64,000 nucleotides of DNA from Papaver somniferum (taxonomy: Eukaryota; Streptophyta; Magnoliopsida; Ranunculales; Papaveraceae), in assembly GCF_003573695.1 (NCBI RefSeq), contig NC_039368.1:9385860-9449859 (forward strand). The letters are read 5' to 3'. This document shows, piece after piece, positions 46,962 to 59,295 of the stretch. A program made the translations under genes and the position numbers. The notes beneath the pieces were generated by a model that was given only the letters and a program-made list of their open reading frames with translations, did no database searches and was not told where the DNA came from. Each line of letters begins with the position of its first letter. Position 1 is the first letter of the stretch.

Positions 46962-49900
46962 TCATTGAAGAGAGACGCTTTTCCGATGCCTGGATTGACG
47001 AGAAGGACGAGCTAACTCCACTGAAGCTCTGGGGCTTCGGACGACACTTTCAATGATATCTGACTGTTGATCAGAAGGCTGTTGTAGGAGCTTACACCCA
47101 ATTTTCCTGGCCAGCAAACGTGGAGAACTGAGGGAGCTATGGGATTTGACAACCTTTTGCATTTCTTGTTTTATTTTACCGAATTCTTGTTCAAGTTCTC
47201 CTACTCTTGATTTCATGCTCTCGAGGTTTACTTTCAGGGCCTGATTTTCACGGACAACTGTGACCCATCCATCTCTCTGAATTATTTGGCCTGCCATGTC
47301 AGTGGCAGCGGTGGTTTGACCAGCTGGGACACTTTCAGTGTCAAAGGTATTTAAGCAACCAGCCAGGGCTGATCTTAACTGCAACTGTTCGAAGAAGAGG
47401 ACTTGAAGAACGACTCTGAGAGGTAAGCGTTCATTTTGAGATGCATGGGTACACGCATCAATAGAAAGCTTCTGATAATCAATTATGTTGCAGATTTTCT
47501 CCTTGTCACTATCTGAAAGCCAAGGATGCGCCTGCAAAGAAATATGAAAAAAAACACATAAGACAATGATCATTTGTTGGATTTCGTATTGGAAAGTTAG
47601 CTAATTCAATTGTATACGGAATGCCCATCAATTCAAGAATTTCAAATTTCTTCATTATTCATGTGCATTCATATAAGAAAAGAAGTATAAATAGATGCAA
47701 ACCTTGAAATAGATATCTACAGCTCTGTATAGCCCGTCGTGCAAAGATCTTGAAGAATCTGGAAGGGCCTCTGCAAGAGAGCATAACTTTTCAGATTTCA
47801 GGTTCACATCCGAAGCAATCTCTGCAATGTAGTCGTCAATCAACTTCGCAACCTTCCTTAAAGATTCAGATGATGGTGATGCTTCTAAATCAAGTGATGA
47901 TGGGGAAAACAATGATATGTTCCGCTCTGATGACAAAAAATGCGTAACTATCCTCTCTACACAATCGGTATTATACAAGGTGTCAGCGTCTGAATAATTA
48001 GGGATCAGAAGACTATCTAGAGATGCCATGTCTAGTTGCATTCCTATTCTCTTCTCCAGAGACTCCCGGCATTCTGGACTAATTTCAAGTATCATTGAGA
48101 CACGTAGAAGTCCCAATAAGAAACGGCAAAAAGATTTTCCCTTCTTCTCTGGGAGCAGTCTTTCAATACTTTCAAGTAGTACCCTTTGATCAACGACAGC
48201 AGGTGTCATGCTAAAAACAGTTCTAGTTTTACCAACTTCACCACTTTGCCAACGGCCAAGACCTGGTAGATATTTTCTTGCATAGTACATTATGGCACGT
48301 GCTAAATGCTCAGGCCTCATACCCCTTGATTTCATTGTTTGAACAAGTCTTTCAAACAAAGGCAAACTGAGGGATGAGATATCTTCAAACCACCAGTCAG
48401 ATTCCGAGCTTCTTATTCTTGCCCCTGTGTTAATTCCATTCCACAAGATACTTCCTCCAGGGCTCTGTAAGCTGCCATACATCTTCATCGGCCATCCAAA
48501 TAAACTTGGATCGGTACAAGCCATCATGGACAGAGCACCCAAACATTTGCTCACTAGTTGGAGCTTTTCAGCTCTTGGAGTAACCGGTTCAGAACTCTGA
48601 AGGGACAAAACACAATCCTTCCAGTTACGAAGTACTGTTTTGTGGAAGTAACTCTCCGACTTTACCGATAAGTTATCTTCGCCATACTCCTCTGTCATTT
48701 CAAGAAAATCTGCTGCACAGTACACCTTCACAATATTCTTTGGTGTCAATTCCACCCGAACCCCGTAACAGAATTTGGCCACAATTAAGAATGTTTCTGG
48801 TCCACCAGGAAATTCAACTAATTCTGCACTGAATGGCTCTGCTTGAGAATTCTGAGACTCTTCTAATATGCTTGCAATCTTCCCACATCTTGACATAAGA
48901 GGAAACTGGAGAGCACACAATTTTGTTAGTTACAACCAATTATGATCTAAGAGGCTAAACTAGGTGATGAGCAAATTTGTTTGTTCCCATTATTAAACAG
49001 ATAAGCAAAGCAAGTAACAGCAGAAGATTGGTTATATGGGAATGTAAAATTTCCACAAAATGCTAAATGTAACGCAAGGAAACAGTGAAACTTGCTTGCA
49101 ACACAATCTGATAGATCAAAAGCTCATTAACTAGATAATTGGTCATATGGGAATGTAAACCGTGCATACTAATGGTTTAGATCGATTCTTAAACTGCCAA
49201 GCCAGACGACGCTGCTAAATGCTCTAATACACAATAAATCTGTGAAGTTGATTTTTCATTACATTGTAGATATGATAGAGATTGCAATTCATAGCCATGC
49301 TTTTAGGCCGTCAAAATGAACTCGTGCCCTTGGAATCAGCAAGCTTCATAGATAGTTTACCATTGTCACTATGATACGAGCAGCTGGACCATCATCGAGA
49401 GAAGGGGGGACATTAAATGACACTACTCTCATCCTTGGGATAAATATTTCTGATAAGAACTCCTTTACCCAACACCAGAGATCCATTTTTACTGTGATCT
49501 ACTGTTGTGGCACTTACTTTCATTCAATTTGGATCATTGGGAAGCAAAAGAAAAACCTCAAGATGGTCAAGCATCCCATAATCAACTTTTTCTAATTCTA
49601 AATCGTAGGAATGGCACTAAATTTCACACACTTTAGATCATTGGGAAGCAAACAAAAGAAGAACCTCGACTCATGCAAATAAATAATTGTGAAATAATGG
49701 GCAGGTTGTGGCATCAAATGTTGAATGCAACACACCCAAATTCCCAGATATGAATCAAAGGGAGAAATGATTGAATAATTCAACAAAACCTAGTAAACAA
49801 CTTGGTTCTTAAGTTTGTAAGAATGTCTAAATCCTGAAATCTGAATCACCTAAAACCTAGTACACTACTAATAATCACTCTGACTAAAATGTCATCCAAT

Positions 49901-50321
49901 TTCAGGCTATGATCAAAAAGTACATACCTTGTGTAGATGGAAGAATACATTGTCGATTCCGATAGTAATATCACTAGCCAAACCAGCAGTACAATACCTG
50001 TCCAAGAAAACAAACCCTTTCATCAGAATTCTTCTTTTCTAGCATAAATTAAGCTCCCCCAGGTGAGAATCAAACCCAAACCCAAACCCACTCTTTGATT
50101 AAGCTAAAATGATCCAAAATTGGGGTTTTGGATGTAAAACCATACAAATTCAAAAACCCCAAGTTCGACAATAACCAAAAACAATCACTAAAAACTGTAT
50201 CAAGAGAGACAAAATCAAGCCCCAGAAACATCAAAGTTGTAAAGGAAAAGTGTGTATACCAGTGATTGTCTTTTTGATTGAACTCAGAAACTTTAGTCGT
50301 TGCAGGAGGAGGAGGAGCCAT
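46962..50321 (-). CDS. NPH3-family protein with BTB/POZ domain
   Basis: Four minus-strand exons (50321-50260, 49997-49928, 48905-47703, 47531-46962) join to a 634-aa protein. NPH3/RPT2 proteins are CUL3 ubiquitin-ligase substrate adaptors, acting in phototropin signalling and auxin transport at the plasma membrane. Residues about 22-120 form the BTB part (GLASDITIGIDNVFFHLHKF, PLMSRCGKIASILEES, VYCAADFLEMTEEYGEDNL). The NPH3 domain (about 210-480) begins DWWFEDISSLSLPLF and closes with GLYRAVDIYFKAHPWLSDSD, CTHASQNERLPLRVVLQVLF and FEQLQLR. A coiled coil follows (RENQALKVNLESMKSRVGEL), then a basic tail (RHRKSVSLQ). The start is the ATG at 50321 before APPPPATTKVSEFNQ. I do not assign a specific family member. 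Confidence 0.92.
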
Positions 50322-51399
50322 CAATCAAATCAAAGACCAGTGACCAAATTTTAGAAACCCCCTTTGATTAGTTTGAATCAATTGTGAGTTCTATAGAAAG
50401 AGAAAAAGAGATAGGAGGACCAATAAATGATGGAAGTTGGAATTATTGTTGGAGAAAAAATGGTGGGGAAGAAGAAAAGAAGAAAAAAAGAGAAAGAAAT
50501 TCAGGTAGTGGTAGGTAGCTTTTATTTACAGCTAATTCAACAACAAGTAGGAGAAGAAGAAGATGAAAAAAGAAAAGAACTAAATAAATAAAGAAAGAAA
50601 GAAATTCCGGAATAATACTTGCCGGAAAAAGAAGAGGAGAAAATTCAACGGACACAGAAAAGGGAGCAGAAGACGACGACTCAAAAGGAGACTGACCAGA
50701 GAAGAAGAAGGAATGTGTAAGAAGAAGAGTCGGAAAGAGAGATTTGTCTGTTTTGGGGGTAAAAGGGTAATTTCTGGTGTGGCGGGGGGCCAGCAAGAGG
50801 ACAACCGTTTTCATTATGTGGCCTTGAATAAAAATAATGGTTGCTTTGGAAAGATTTTATTGCGGGACCAGCAGCAGCAGCACAAACAAACATTAATGGG
50901 GGTGGGCTGGTGGATGGTGGTGGCGATACACTTTACCTGTTTTGCCGGCCTGGTTAATGCGGGATTTCTGTTTTTGGTCCCCCAGACACGTATACACCAA
51001 GTCTGACTTAACTTAAAAATGAGTGTCTGTTGCTTTCCCCTGCGGTGTAGTCGGAACCTATCATATTGCCGTGACTCGCTGTGAAAATCCGGTGAGAAAG
51101 GAAATGATTTGGCTCGCGGGCGCCTGGTGCCAATACCACAATCAACCATTTTACAACGAACCTTGTGATAATCGGTTTTTGTTTTTTTTGTTTTGAAGCA
51201 TGTGTATATACAATAGAAAGAACTGGTTCATTACCACACTGGCACTAGGTATCTAGTTAATAAATGGTGGAATTGCCTGTTTCCATATTGTTATCGTGTA
51301 ATTTTCCCTGATTTTTGTCTGCTACGCAGTTTGTTAGCCCGTCCGTTGTTTAGTTTCCTTATCTGTAATTAGGTGATATATGTTCCAAAAGATTTTTTT
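50322..51399. promoter_or_regulatory. Leader and promoter region of the NPH3-family gene
   Basis: On the minus strand the 400 bases before the start codon are very CT-rich (on the + strand GAAGAAGAAAAGAAG runs from about 50450 to 50730), like long plant 5' untranslated regions. The rest to 51399 holds no recognisable gene. Open frames across it are low-complexity. Confidence 0.5.
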
Positions 51400-52161
51400 C
51401 CTAGCATTTTTAGGGGCGATCGCGAAAGAATTAGGAACGACGAATAAAACAAAATAGAGTCACCTAAAATTATGAAGCCACCCTTTATCTCAAATTTTTC
51501 GAAATAGCAAATGTACCCTCCATAATCGATAGTTAAGCTTATAATCGGGAGAAATTTGTTATATAGAGGAAATTTCATTTTCACATGATTGAGAACAACC
51601 CAGAATCGGTAGATAATGAAGTACCATGTCGACCGATTGTAAACTACTGAGCCAAAATATATCTGTAATAGGTACAAAATGGCTCCCGATTACAATGTAG
51701 CCCCATAATTAGATTGTGCCAAATTTCTTAAATTTTCTAATTCTTTAAACAAATATAATCGGTAGTAAATTTTCGAAATTTCGTAATGTTCATTATCTAC
51801 CGATTGTGGTAGTAGTCCCAAATTCAAAATTTTCAAAAACCAATAGAATTTGGGATTTCTCTATTTTCACAATCAGTAGTTTCATGATGTTTATTGCCTA
51901 TCAATTAAACAATCGGTATTTTCTTGATGTTTATTATCTACCGATTATGATAGCAGCCCCAAATTTTTATTTTCTTTCAAAACAAAGCAAAAAAGAGAAG
52001 AACACAGTCATAATCGGTTAATAAAATCAATATTAAACTGCCGACTGTAAAAGGATATTTAGATATTCTCCAAACTAATAGGGCCTCCCATAATCTTATT
52101 TATGTGTTGGGAATAAAAAGGTTATCCCTAATTTTTCCGGGATCGCCATAAAAATGCTAGG
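51400..52161. mobile_element. Terminal-inverted-repeat element with AATCGGTAG motifs
   Basis: The left end CCTAGCATTTTTAGGGGCGA and the right end, read on the minus strand, CCTAGCATTTTTATGGCGAT match over about 24 bp with two changes and a one-base difference. In between, the motif AATCGGTAG or its complement (CTACCGATTG) recurs about ten times in both orientations (for example 51605, 51761, 51796, 51912, 51937, 52013). No coding domain is present, so it is non-autonomous. No clear target duplication was found next to the ends, so the superfamily is open. Confidence 0.75.
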
Positions 52162-52276
52162 GTTATTTAAGGGGTGCAAGTTTATGAGTTCTCTCATCAT
52201 GGAAACACTAATTATCATACTGATGAAGCATGCATGTCCAATTGCAACTTATAAAAATAGAGTATATGGTTTGCAC

Positions 52277-53577
52277 TAAGGCTGCACAAGAACCGGTTGG
52301 GAACCGGAGTACCGGTCTGAAATCGGAAAATTCAGGCCGGAACTGAACCGGAACCGGTGTGACCGGTACAGGAACCGGGAATAGAATATGAGAACCGGTG
52401 AAGATCGGGACATGTACCTGTTCTTACCTTATTCCCGGCCACCCTGGACCGATAGTACCCAGTAAACTTGGACCATTGATTATAAGGTTAAAATCTATCC
52501 TAACCGTCCACTTAACACATATATTGTTGATGAGACAATGACCTAGCCAGTTTCTCTTCTCTTCTCCATTTCTTTTTTCTTTTTCATCTTCCCATAGAGC
52601 CAACGCCGCAACCACTCACCAGTCTCCATTACAACCTCCACCACCACAATTAGCACCATGTTGTTCGTCTTACTCTCTTGTTTTTAATTTTGTTTTTACT
52701 TTTCTTCTTCAAAAGCAAGGAGCAGAAGAAATTATTACTCTTTCTTCATCACCATCTGGAATAAGGTAAAACGAACCCTAGATTTATAACTTCAATTCTT
52801 CTTATTCTTCTATTCCTCTTTACTTCCTCTTTACTTCGATTTGTTTATCATTACTTCGATTTTGGTCTAGTTATTTTTAATTTTGTTTCAATTTTTTAGG
52901 GGTTCTCAGTAAAACGAACCCTAGATTTATAACTTGGGTTTTTCAAAACGGGTATTCTTAGGTATAATTTTTACTATTAATGATAGCTAATTGATTTTAA
53001 TTGTTTTGAAAATGAAATTATTAGTTGAAGGATCTCAATTTATTGTTTGACTATTGCGTGGATTTTTTAGGGTTCTGTTTGGATTAAATTGATTGATGAT
53101 TTGATTCTGTTGATATTTAGGGTCCGAGATGTTTTGCTATGAAGTAATTACTAAATATGATGGAAGAGATCCATCGGGATGTCATTGAAAATACAAGGCA
53201 GATTCAGCAACAGATGTTGATAGAAGCAGAAATCTAAATGATTTTGATAAAGCTGCATTATCAAGACCATTAGATGAAACACATCAAACTCGGTTGTCCT
53301 GGTGAACAGAAGAATTAGAAATATGTTCATTGTAGTAGGAAAATATTTGTACGGATTGTTTGATTGTATTGATTATCAAAACTCAGATCTGTTTGGTGTA
53401 TTTGGATCCTTTTTTTTTCTGTATTCTGAAAACATTTCCATACTAAGTAAAAATCCGGTACCGGTGTTGTCCCGGATCGGTACCGGAGATACAAATACAA
53501 CTCCAGATCGGCCAACACCAAATACAGGGATCGATTCCATAAGAGAACTGGGCCGTACCAAACCATGTGCAGCCCTA
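52277..53577. mobile_element. hAT-like non-autonomous transposon
   Basis: The 1301 bp element has ends TAAGGCTGCACA and, on the minus strand, TAGGGCTGCACA. It is flanked by GTTTGCAC (52269-52276) and ATTTGCAC (53578-53585), an 8-bp target duplication with one mismatch, the hAT hallmark. The ends are rich in CCGGT palindromes (ACCGGTACCGG type). Inside, 'aaaacgaaccctagatttataact' occurs twice (near 52768 and 52913). A fragment near 53155-53240 reads YDGRDPSGC ... KYKADSATD ... NLNDF, possibly the BED zinc finger of a lost transposase. Confidence 0.75.
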
Positions 53578-53585
53578 ATTTGCAC

Positions 53586-54333
53586 GCTTGTTTTGTTTTA
53601 ATAGTCGAAGTCCACGCCAGCACAGATGGATCATGTTCTTCTCCCCCAAAACCAAACGAATATTCTTCTACCCAACAATCACATCTTCCGTGCCCACTTT
53701 ACTAACTACTACTAGTGTTTTTGTGTGTCGTGCCAATTTTATCGGATGTCCTCCTCAGCGTACAAATTCTAGGCCTCTAGCCTCCTAGCTAGATGAATGA
53801 AACATTGATTATTTGCGGTTTGAGCTGGTCTCATTAATTTCTGATAAACAGTAACAAGCCGCATTGGATTTCGGTTGGTGGTTTAATTGCAGGAGAAAAA
53901 TGGTGGTAGGTCTCTTCTCTATTAATGGCGGCAATGGACTTTGATTTTGTGAGTCTCCACCACCAACAATAAGATCGTATTAACACATTCCAAGCAGCAA
54001 TTTGGATAAATGGAGATTCCCTTTGAGGGAACCTGAAGAAAGTGAAGTTAGTGGTGTGTTTTAATACTAAAACTAATTAAGTAGAAATTAATAGATATGG
54101 TGCCATTCATATGGTAGTGATAGTGTGATATATCTATCCATTATTGTTAATCATATTGGACCTACTATGACAATCATTAATCCATGTTCATATCAACGGC
54201 AACAACCCATCAAACCACTAACAACTTTCCTATATACTCTACACACATAGCTGAATTTTGAGTGTCTAAATTAATGACAACGGTCATCCTTTGATTTTTT
54301 TATGTTCTTTTGGGCTGGATCCTGGGTAATGTT
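53586..54333. other. Intergenic DNA
   Basis: No coding or repeat feature is recognised between the hAT-like element and the next LTR element, apart from its ATGTT duplication at 54329-54333. Confidence 0.5.
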
Positions 54334-54872
54334 TGTTGGATATTTTCAATAACATGAAAAATAAAATGATTTTCGGTTTTTTGGTTTGCCGTTATAAAGG
54401 GGAGTGTCCTGTGTTGAATTAGACACAATGAATGTTAGTTGGATATCAGGAGGCGCCTCTAATGAGTGTGATGGTTCACAAAAGACATAACCATTCCCAT
54501 TAGACATCTTATTTGTCTTTTGGAAATGAAGAGGCATCTCCAATAGGCATGAGTCCCCTATAAGTAGTGATAATTTGTTTTCATTCAAACAATGAAGAAC
54601 ATCTCAACTTCTCTGTTTTCTTTCTTACAAGCATCATCAGAAACAAAACCTGTGTGTTCTTGGTTGGGTCAAGGTTGTACAAGGTTTGAATCCAACATTG
54701 TTGTAGGGCTTCAGCCTTCAAGTATCCTGATGGCAATATTCATTGACCTATTTGTACTCGTCAATCTAATTGGGAAGGGTCGAATAATTGTCGAAAAGAA
54801 TCTATTATTAGAGCCGAGAACCCAGAGACAACATTCTTTTCTTCACCCTGTTTTAGCACAATTTTTCCGACA
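54334..54872 (+). repeat. 5' LTR of the decayed Copia element
   Basis: It matches 58475-59006 along its length, with small differences such as an extra 'gccttcaag' near 54715. It contains CCTATAAGTAGTG near 54555, TATA-like and followed after about 35 bases by the conserved AAGAACATCTC. That is consistent with a U3/R promoter. Confidence 0.8.
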
Positions 54873-57704
54873 GTTTTCGACAATTAATCTCGACAAAAGA
54901 GGGTGGAAAGTTAGAGCACTAGGAATTTAATGGGGTAATTTCTGGAGATGTTTATGATTCACGAAATACAACAGCAGAAACTGGATTCTTGTCTTCCGAG
55001 TCTTTGACGTCTTCTAATGTTTGAATAATTTCGGACTATCGTTTTGGGCTCTATCTTACTATGAGCAGTTGGGCTTTATATAGAGACCAGCAACCTGATC
55101 AAATTGTTTTCGAGTTCTGAAGGAGGATTTGGGATTTCGTTGTTGATTTGCGACCTGATCAATTGTTTCTTGCAAATCGAAAGCAAGATGGAACTCGCAA
55201 TTGTGACCATCATCAGACCATCTCAAAATCAATTTCCTTTGGAAAGTTAATTTCCGAATATTGTTCGAGTCTCATGGGTCTGTTTAAACTCAAGATTAAA
55301 TTTTGTGACACCATTTAGGGATTCGTTTTAGTGGTATCCTTTTCCATGGATGATCACGATAACTGCCATGTGAACGCACTGAATGGGTTCCTAAATTTGT
55401 GTCTGTTCGTGGCGAGGTTGACATGAATATGATATCGTTGACCCTTGGAGATTAGATAATGCTATTCACTGGCGGCTTTGTGGCCTATGCATCATTGTGC
55501 AGTGAACATGCAAAAATGAATACGTCCAAGCAATTAATTATAGGATGATGGTATGGCAGTATGAATCAATCGGTTGGAAGACGGAATCAGAAAACGGTTA
55601 GTATAACCATTTCTTAATAATACATTGATTGAAATTAAATGATGTTGATTACTGGTTATTCATGCATAGGTGATAGTGTATCCAATAGTAATTGAATGTT
55701 CCATTCACATAGGCATCATTTGTTCTGAGAAAGATATTCTTTTGGGATATGTAGTGGACCATCACCATTAATGGTCAGAGCCAAATCCAGAGAGGAATTG
55801 TTGTTTTATGGATTTGAAGATTAGTGTTGACATAGATCAGTGAGATTTATGTGATGATGCCCACTTAATAATGTGGTTGAACCTTTACCAAACTAGTGAA
55901 ACAGGTACCCAAATTAGGCTATTTGATCTTGTGTACCGATTATTTCCCAGTATTCCCGACACTGAATACTATTCCAGAAATTGAATCATCATTGATTTGT
56001 ATCGTATCTACGATATTCTAATTTTCATAGGTACATGACTACACTCTTGTAGCCGAAAGTATCTTCTCTAATATTTGTTGATTGCTTTTCAATTAAGAAT
56101 AAACGATCAAATATTGGCATGATTGTGCATCGTAGTTAAATATGAATCTGTAACCACCATTAGTGGTTAAAAGAAAGCCAGACCCAAATATAGTAACTAT
56201 AATACTATATCGGCAGGTTTGAAGATTTGCTTCTTTTGGAAGTATCGACCAAGGGAATTCAAATGACGATGTATCAGTTGATTAGTTATGCAATTTTGAG
56301 AGGTTAAAACTAATTAGTTAGGGATGCTAGTATATTTGCTTTTTACATGAAAGGTTACTTGACCTTATTATCATGCATGTATGTATATATATATAGTGGT
56401 CTGTGTTCAGTAAAGGCCAAATCCAAAAGCAAAATTGCAAGAGTTTTGTCTGCGTTCTTGGATTTGAAGATTCCTATTTTGGAATTATTTTGTGATCAAC
56501 GGACGAGTGGAGAAAGTGACTTATGCCATTACCGTCCAAGTAAACTTAACAGTTCTAATATGAGATTAAGTCGTTGAGATCAATTCATAGATCCATGATC
56601 TCATTTGGGTGCATTCACTTGCATTTGCATATTCTCTTTTGACTGGGATTTCATTAATCCACACATCTTGGTAAGGCTTATTTTATATGGGAATGGGTTA
56701 CTGTTGCGAAGAACAGTGGAAGATCACATGAAGACTACTAGTCTCATATGCATGCACTAGAAAATTTATATTTCTGTAGATTTTTTTAAAATCAGGAGAC
56801 AGAAGATATTCTCCCATAATTAGGACCTGTGTGCCATTTAATGCAAAGGAAACGACGCATAAAAGTTTCTAAACGAAAGCGTGTTTCATGACATTTAGTT
56901 GCATTTGAAAATTATCATGAAATCGGGAAAATTTTCTTTGAGATTGTCGTATAAAATTTTCTAGTCGGTAGGTTATTTTATAACAAAAATCATCAATAAT
57001 TGTTGAGACAACAGATTATATGATAAGAGTATAATTCTTGCAAAAATAATTATAGGTTCCAAAATTTGGAAGTTGGGCATGTCTTAAATGAGATCGAAAA
57101 GTGAAATACTGGCTAATATGTAATGTATTGGAAGATTGGGCGGCCGACCAAATATACAACGATGAGGTATTACGATATTACCGATGCATAAATTATGAAC
57201 ATTTGCATTACATAATGTCAAATGTTAAGTAGACATTGTCTATGTATTTGGGTATAAATTTGTAGAGGATTAGGCATGAGCAAAGGAGTTACTCATCGTG
57301 ATGATGTGCTTGTTGAAATAACAAGCAAATTGCCTACAAATTTCTTATGCCTCTAGTGAATGCAAGTCTATAATGACTTAATGACTTCTTGTGAATTAAT
57401 TGTCAATGTTAATTATGATTCCTAGAGAAGTTACAATTATTTTGTAAAATCAAATAAGAACATTTTAATAATGTTGTCAAAATTGATTGCATAAGTAGAT
57501 GCAATTAATAAATAACAAAGAAGAATTGCTTGGAAACTAACTTGTAGAGATCCCATTTTGGAAGAAGTCATTTCAAGCGGTCTTGATTAATTGAAAAAAT
57601 CAGGATATGAATCTATAATGTCTCTAATGAGAGTTATAATGAAAAAGTCAAGATATGCGCAAGTCTTGGACATTGAACGGTAAGTCAACTACTCAAGAAA
57701 GGTG
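54873..57704. other. Interior of the decayed Copia element
   Basis: No gag, protease or integrase motif is recognised in any frame. Between 55750 and 56480 three diverged blocks share the order 'ccattaatggt ... gagccaaatcc ... ggatttgaagatt' (near 55765, 56160 and 56400), suggesting old internal duplication. Confidence 0.4.
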
Positions 57705-57896
57705 TAATTGCAGTTAACCATTGAAACAGAGAAAAACATGGCAGACCCATTTATGAAGAGTCTTCCAAAGGAAATGTTTTCAATGAAGTATAAGGAGATG
57801 GGACTCAGCTCTGTGAAAGAAGTTCGATCACCAATAACGGAAACCCAACTTATGTTATATTTTGAAAAAGATAAACTAAGTTCAATGTGGTACTAA
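57705..57896 (+). pseudogene. Copia pol, C-terminal end
   Basis: The frame reads LTIETEKNMADPFMKSLP followed by KEMFSMKYKEMGL. This matches the well-known end of Copia RNase H ('I.TEKNIADPLTKGLP...F..H...MGL'). The upstream RT and RNase H core is lost or unrecognisable. Confidence 0.7.
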
Positions 57897-58460
57897 CAAG
57901 TTATTGCAGTGGTTATGGTACACTAAACTAAAATTTCCCATTGTCTTTCTAGTGTAGTGATTCTGCATGATCTTAGAGATGGATGAAAATCCTTAATAAG
58001 TCTAAATTTTATCACAAGGTGTCTCGCAGAAACACCTTCGAGACTTACCTATATGAGTATTTGGAAATCAGGTCGTTTCCTATGAGTATAAGACTGTTCT
58101 CAGAAAAAGACTCACGAATCCAGGAGAAAGCACAGGGCCATTAATGTGCGAGCTACGGAACACACTACTTCCTGAAATCAATATGTGTGGAGGTTCCGGC
58201 TTTATCACAAGGGGTACTTGGTTCAAGATTAAATTCATCATAGGACCTCGATGAAGCTTTGAATATCTTACACTAAGTGGAGGTTCAAACCCAAAAGGTA
58301 CCTATCATTTATGTATTGGTTTCCACGATGATGCTTTGTCTCAATTTAGCTTGAACTATGCTGGTTTGATCCCACTCGGGTACGTAGGCAGTCACTTGAG
58401 TGATTCAGCCACTCCGGTTTTAAAATTTTTACTTTATTTTCATGTTTTTTTGGGTATTGA
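57897..58460. other. 3' untranslated part of the decayed Copia element
   Basis: Between the pol end and the polypurine tract there is no domain. The wording 'cactcgggtacgtaggcagtcacttgagtgattcagccac' at 58370-58415 is of the sort seen before plant Copia 3' LTRs. Confidence 0.45.
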
Positions 58461-58474
58461 AAATAGGGGGAGAT
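58461..58474 (+). other. Polypurine tract of the decayed Copia element
   Basis: AAATAGGGGGAGAT directly precedes the 3' LTR start. Confidence 0.8.
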
Positions 58475-59006
58475 TGTTGGATATTTTCAATAACATAGAA
58501 AATAAAATGATTTTCGTTTTTTGGTTTGCCGCTACGACGGGGGAGCGTCCTGTGTTGAATTAGACACAATGGATGTTAGTTGGAGATCAAAAGGCACCTC
58601 TAATGAGTGTGATGGTTCACAAAAGACATAACCATTCCCATTAGACACCTTATGTGTCTTTTGGAAATGAAGAGGCATCTCCAATAGGCATGAGTCCCCT
58701 ATAAGTAGTGATGATTTGTTTTCATTCAAACAATGAAGAACATCTCAACTTCTCTGTTTTCTTTCTTACAAGCATCATCAGAAACAAAACCTATGTGTTC
58801 TTGGTTGGGTCAAGGTTGTACAAGCTTTGAATCCAACATTGTTGTAGGGCTTCAACTATCCTGACGGCAATATTCATTGACCTATTTGTACTCGCCAATC
58901 TAATTGGGAAGGGTCGAATAATTGTCGAAAAGAATCTATTATTAGAGCCTTGAACCCAGAGACAACATTCTTTTCTTCATCCTATTTTAGCGTAATTTTT
59001 CCAGCA
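58475..59006 (+). repeat. 3' LTR of the decayed Copia element
   Basis: 532 bp, beginning TGTTGGATATTTTC and ending TTTTTCCAGCA before the ATGTT duplication. Confidence 0.85.
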
Positions 59007-59295
59007 ATGTTTCGAAATTGGACCGGATGATAAACCGACCAAACTCAGGTTCATATTCCCGCCATCCCCATTATAAAGGCGGAGTTTATGGTCTTTTATC
59101 CTTATTATAAAGGCGGAGTGTGTAAATTTTGTAATCCCATTAGATACACGGAATTCCATTTTCGAGGCTATTATTTCCTCAAATACTTTTATTTATGATG
59201 CATGATTATCTTAATAATGTAGACAAAATCTTTTTTAGTACTTATATGATTTGGAACTGGCGGTGGACTACTAATCAGTATGATTGTCTTTATCA

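Larger units (their letters stand above)
54334..59006 (+). mobile_element. Decayed Copia-type LTR retrotransposon
   Basis: LTRs at 54334-54872 (539 bp) and 58475-59006 (532 bp) begin TGTTGGATATTTTC and end in ..CA. A perfect 5-bp duplication ATGTT flanks the element (54329-54333 and 59007-59011). The 3.6 kb interior is largely decayed. Only the RNase H C-terminal wording near 57705 is recognisable. No canonical initiator-Met primer site follows the left LTR. Confidence 0.85.

Noticed and set aside
46459..46965. Minus-strand 168-codon frame as a membrane protein gene
   Set aside because: It is the 3' flank of the NPH3-family gene. Hydrophobic residues come from T-rich DNA and no family match is visible.
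50443..51149. Several overlapping frames at the NPH3 gene start
   Set aside because: All are low-complexity products of the CT-rich leader. They overlap one another on both strands.
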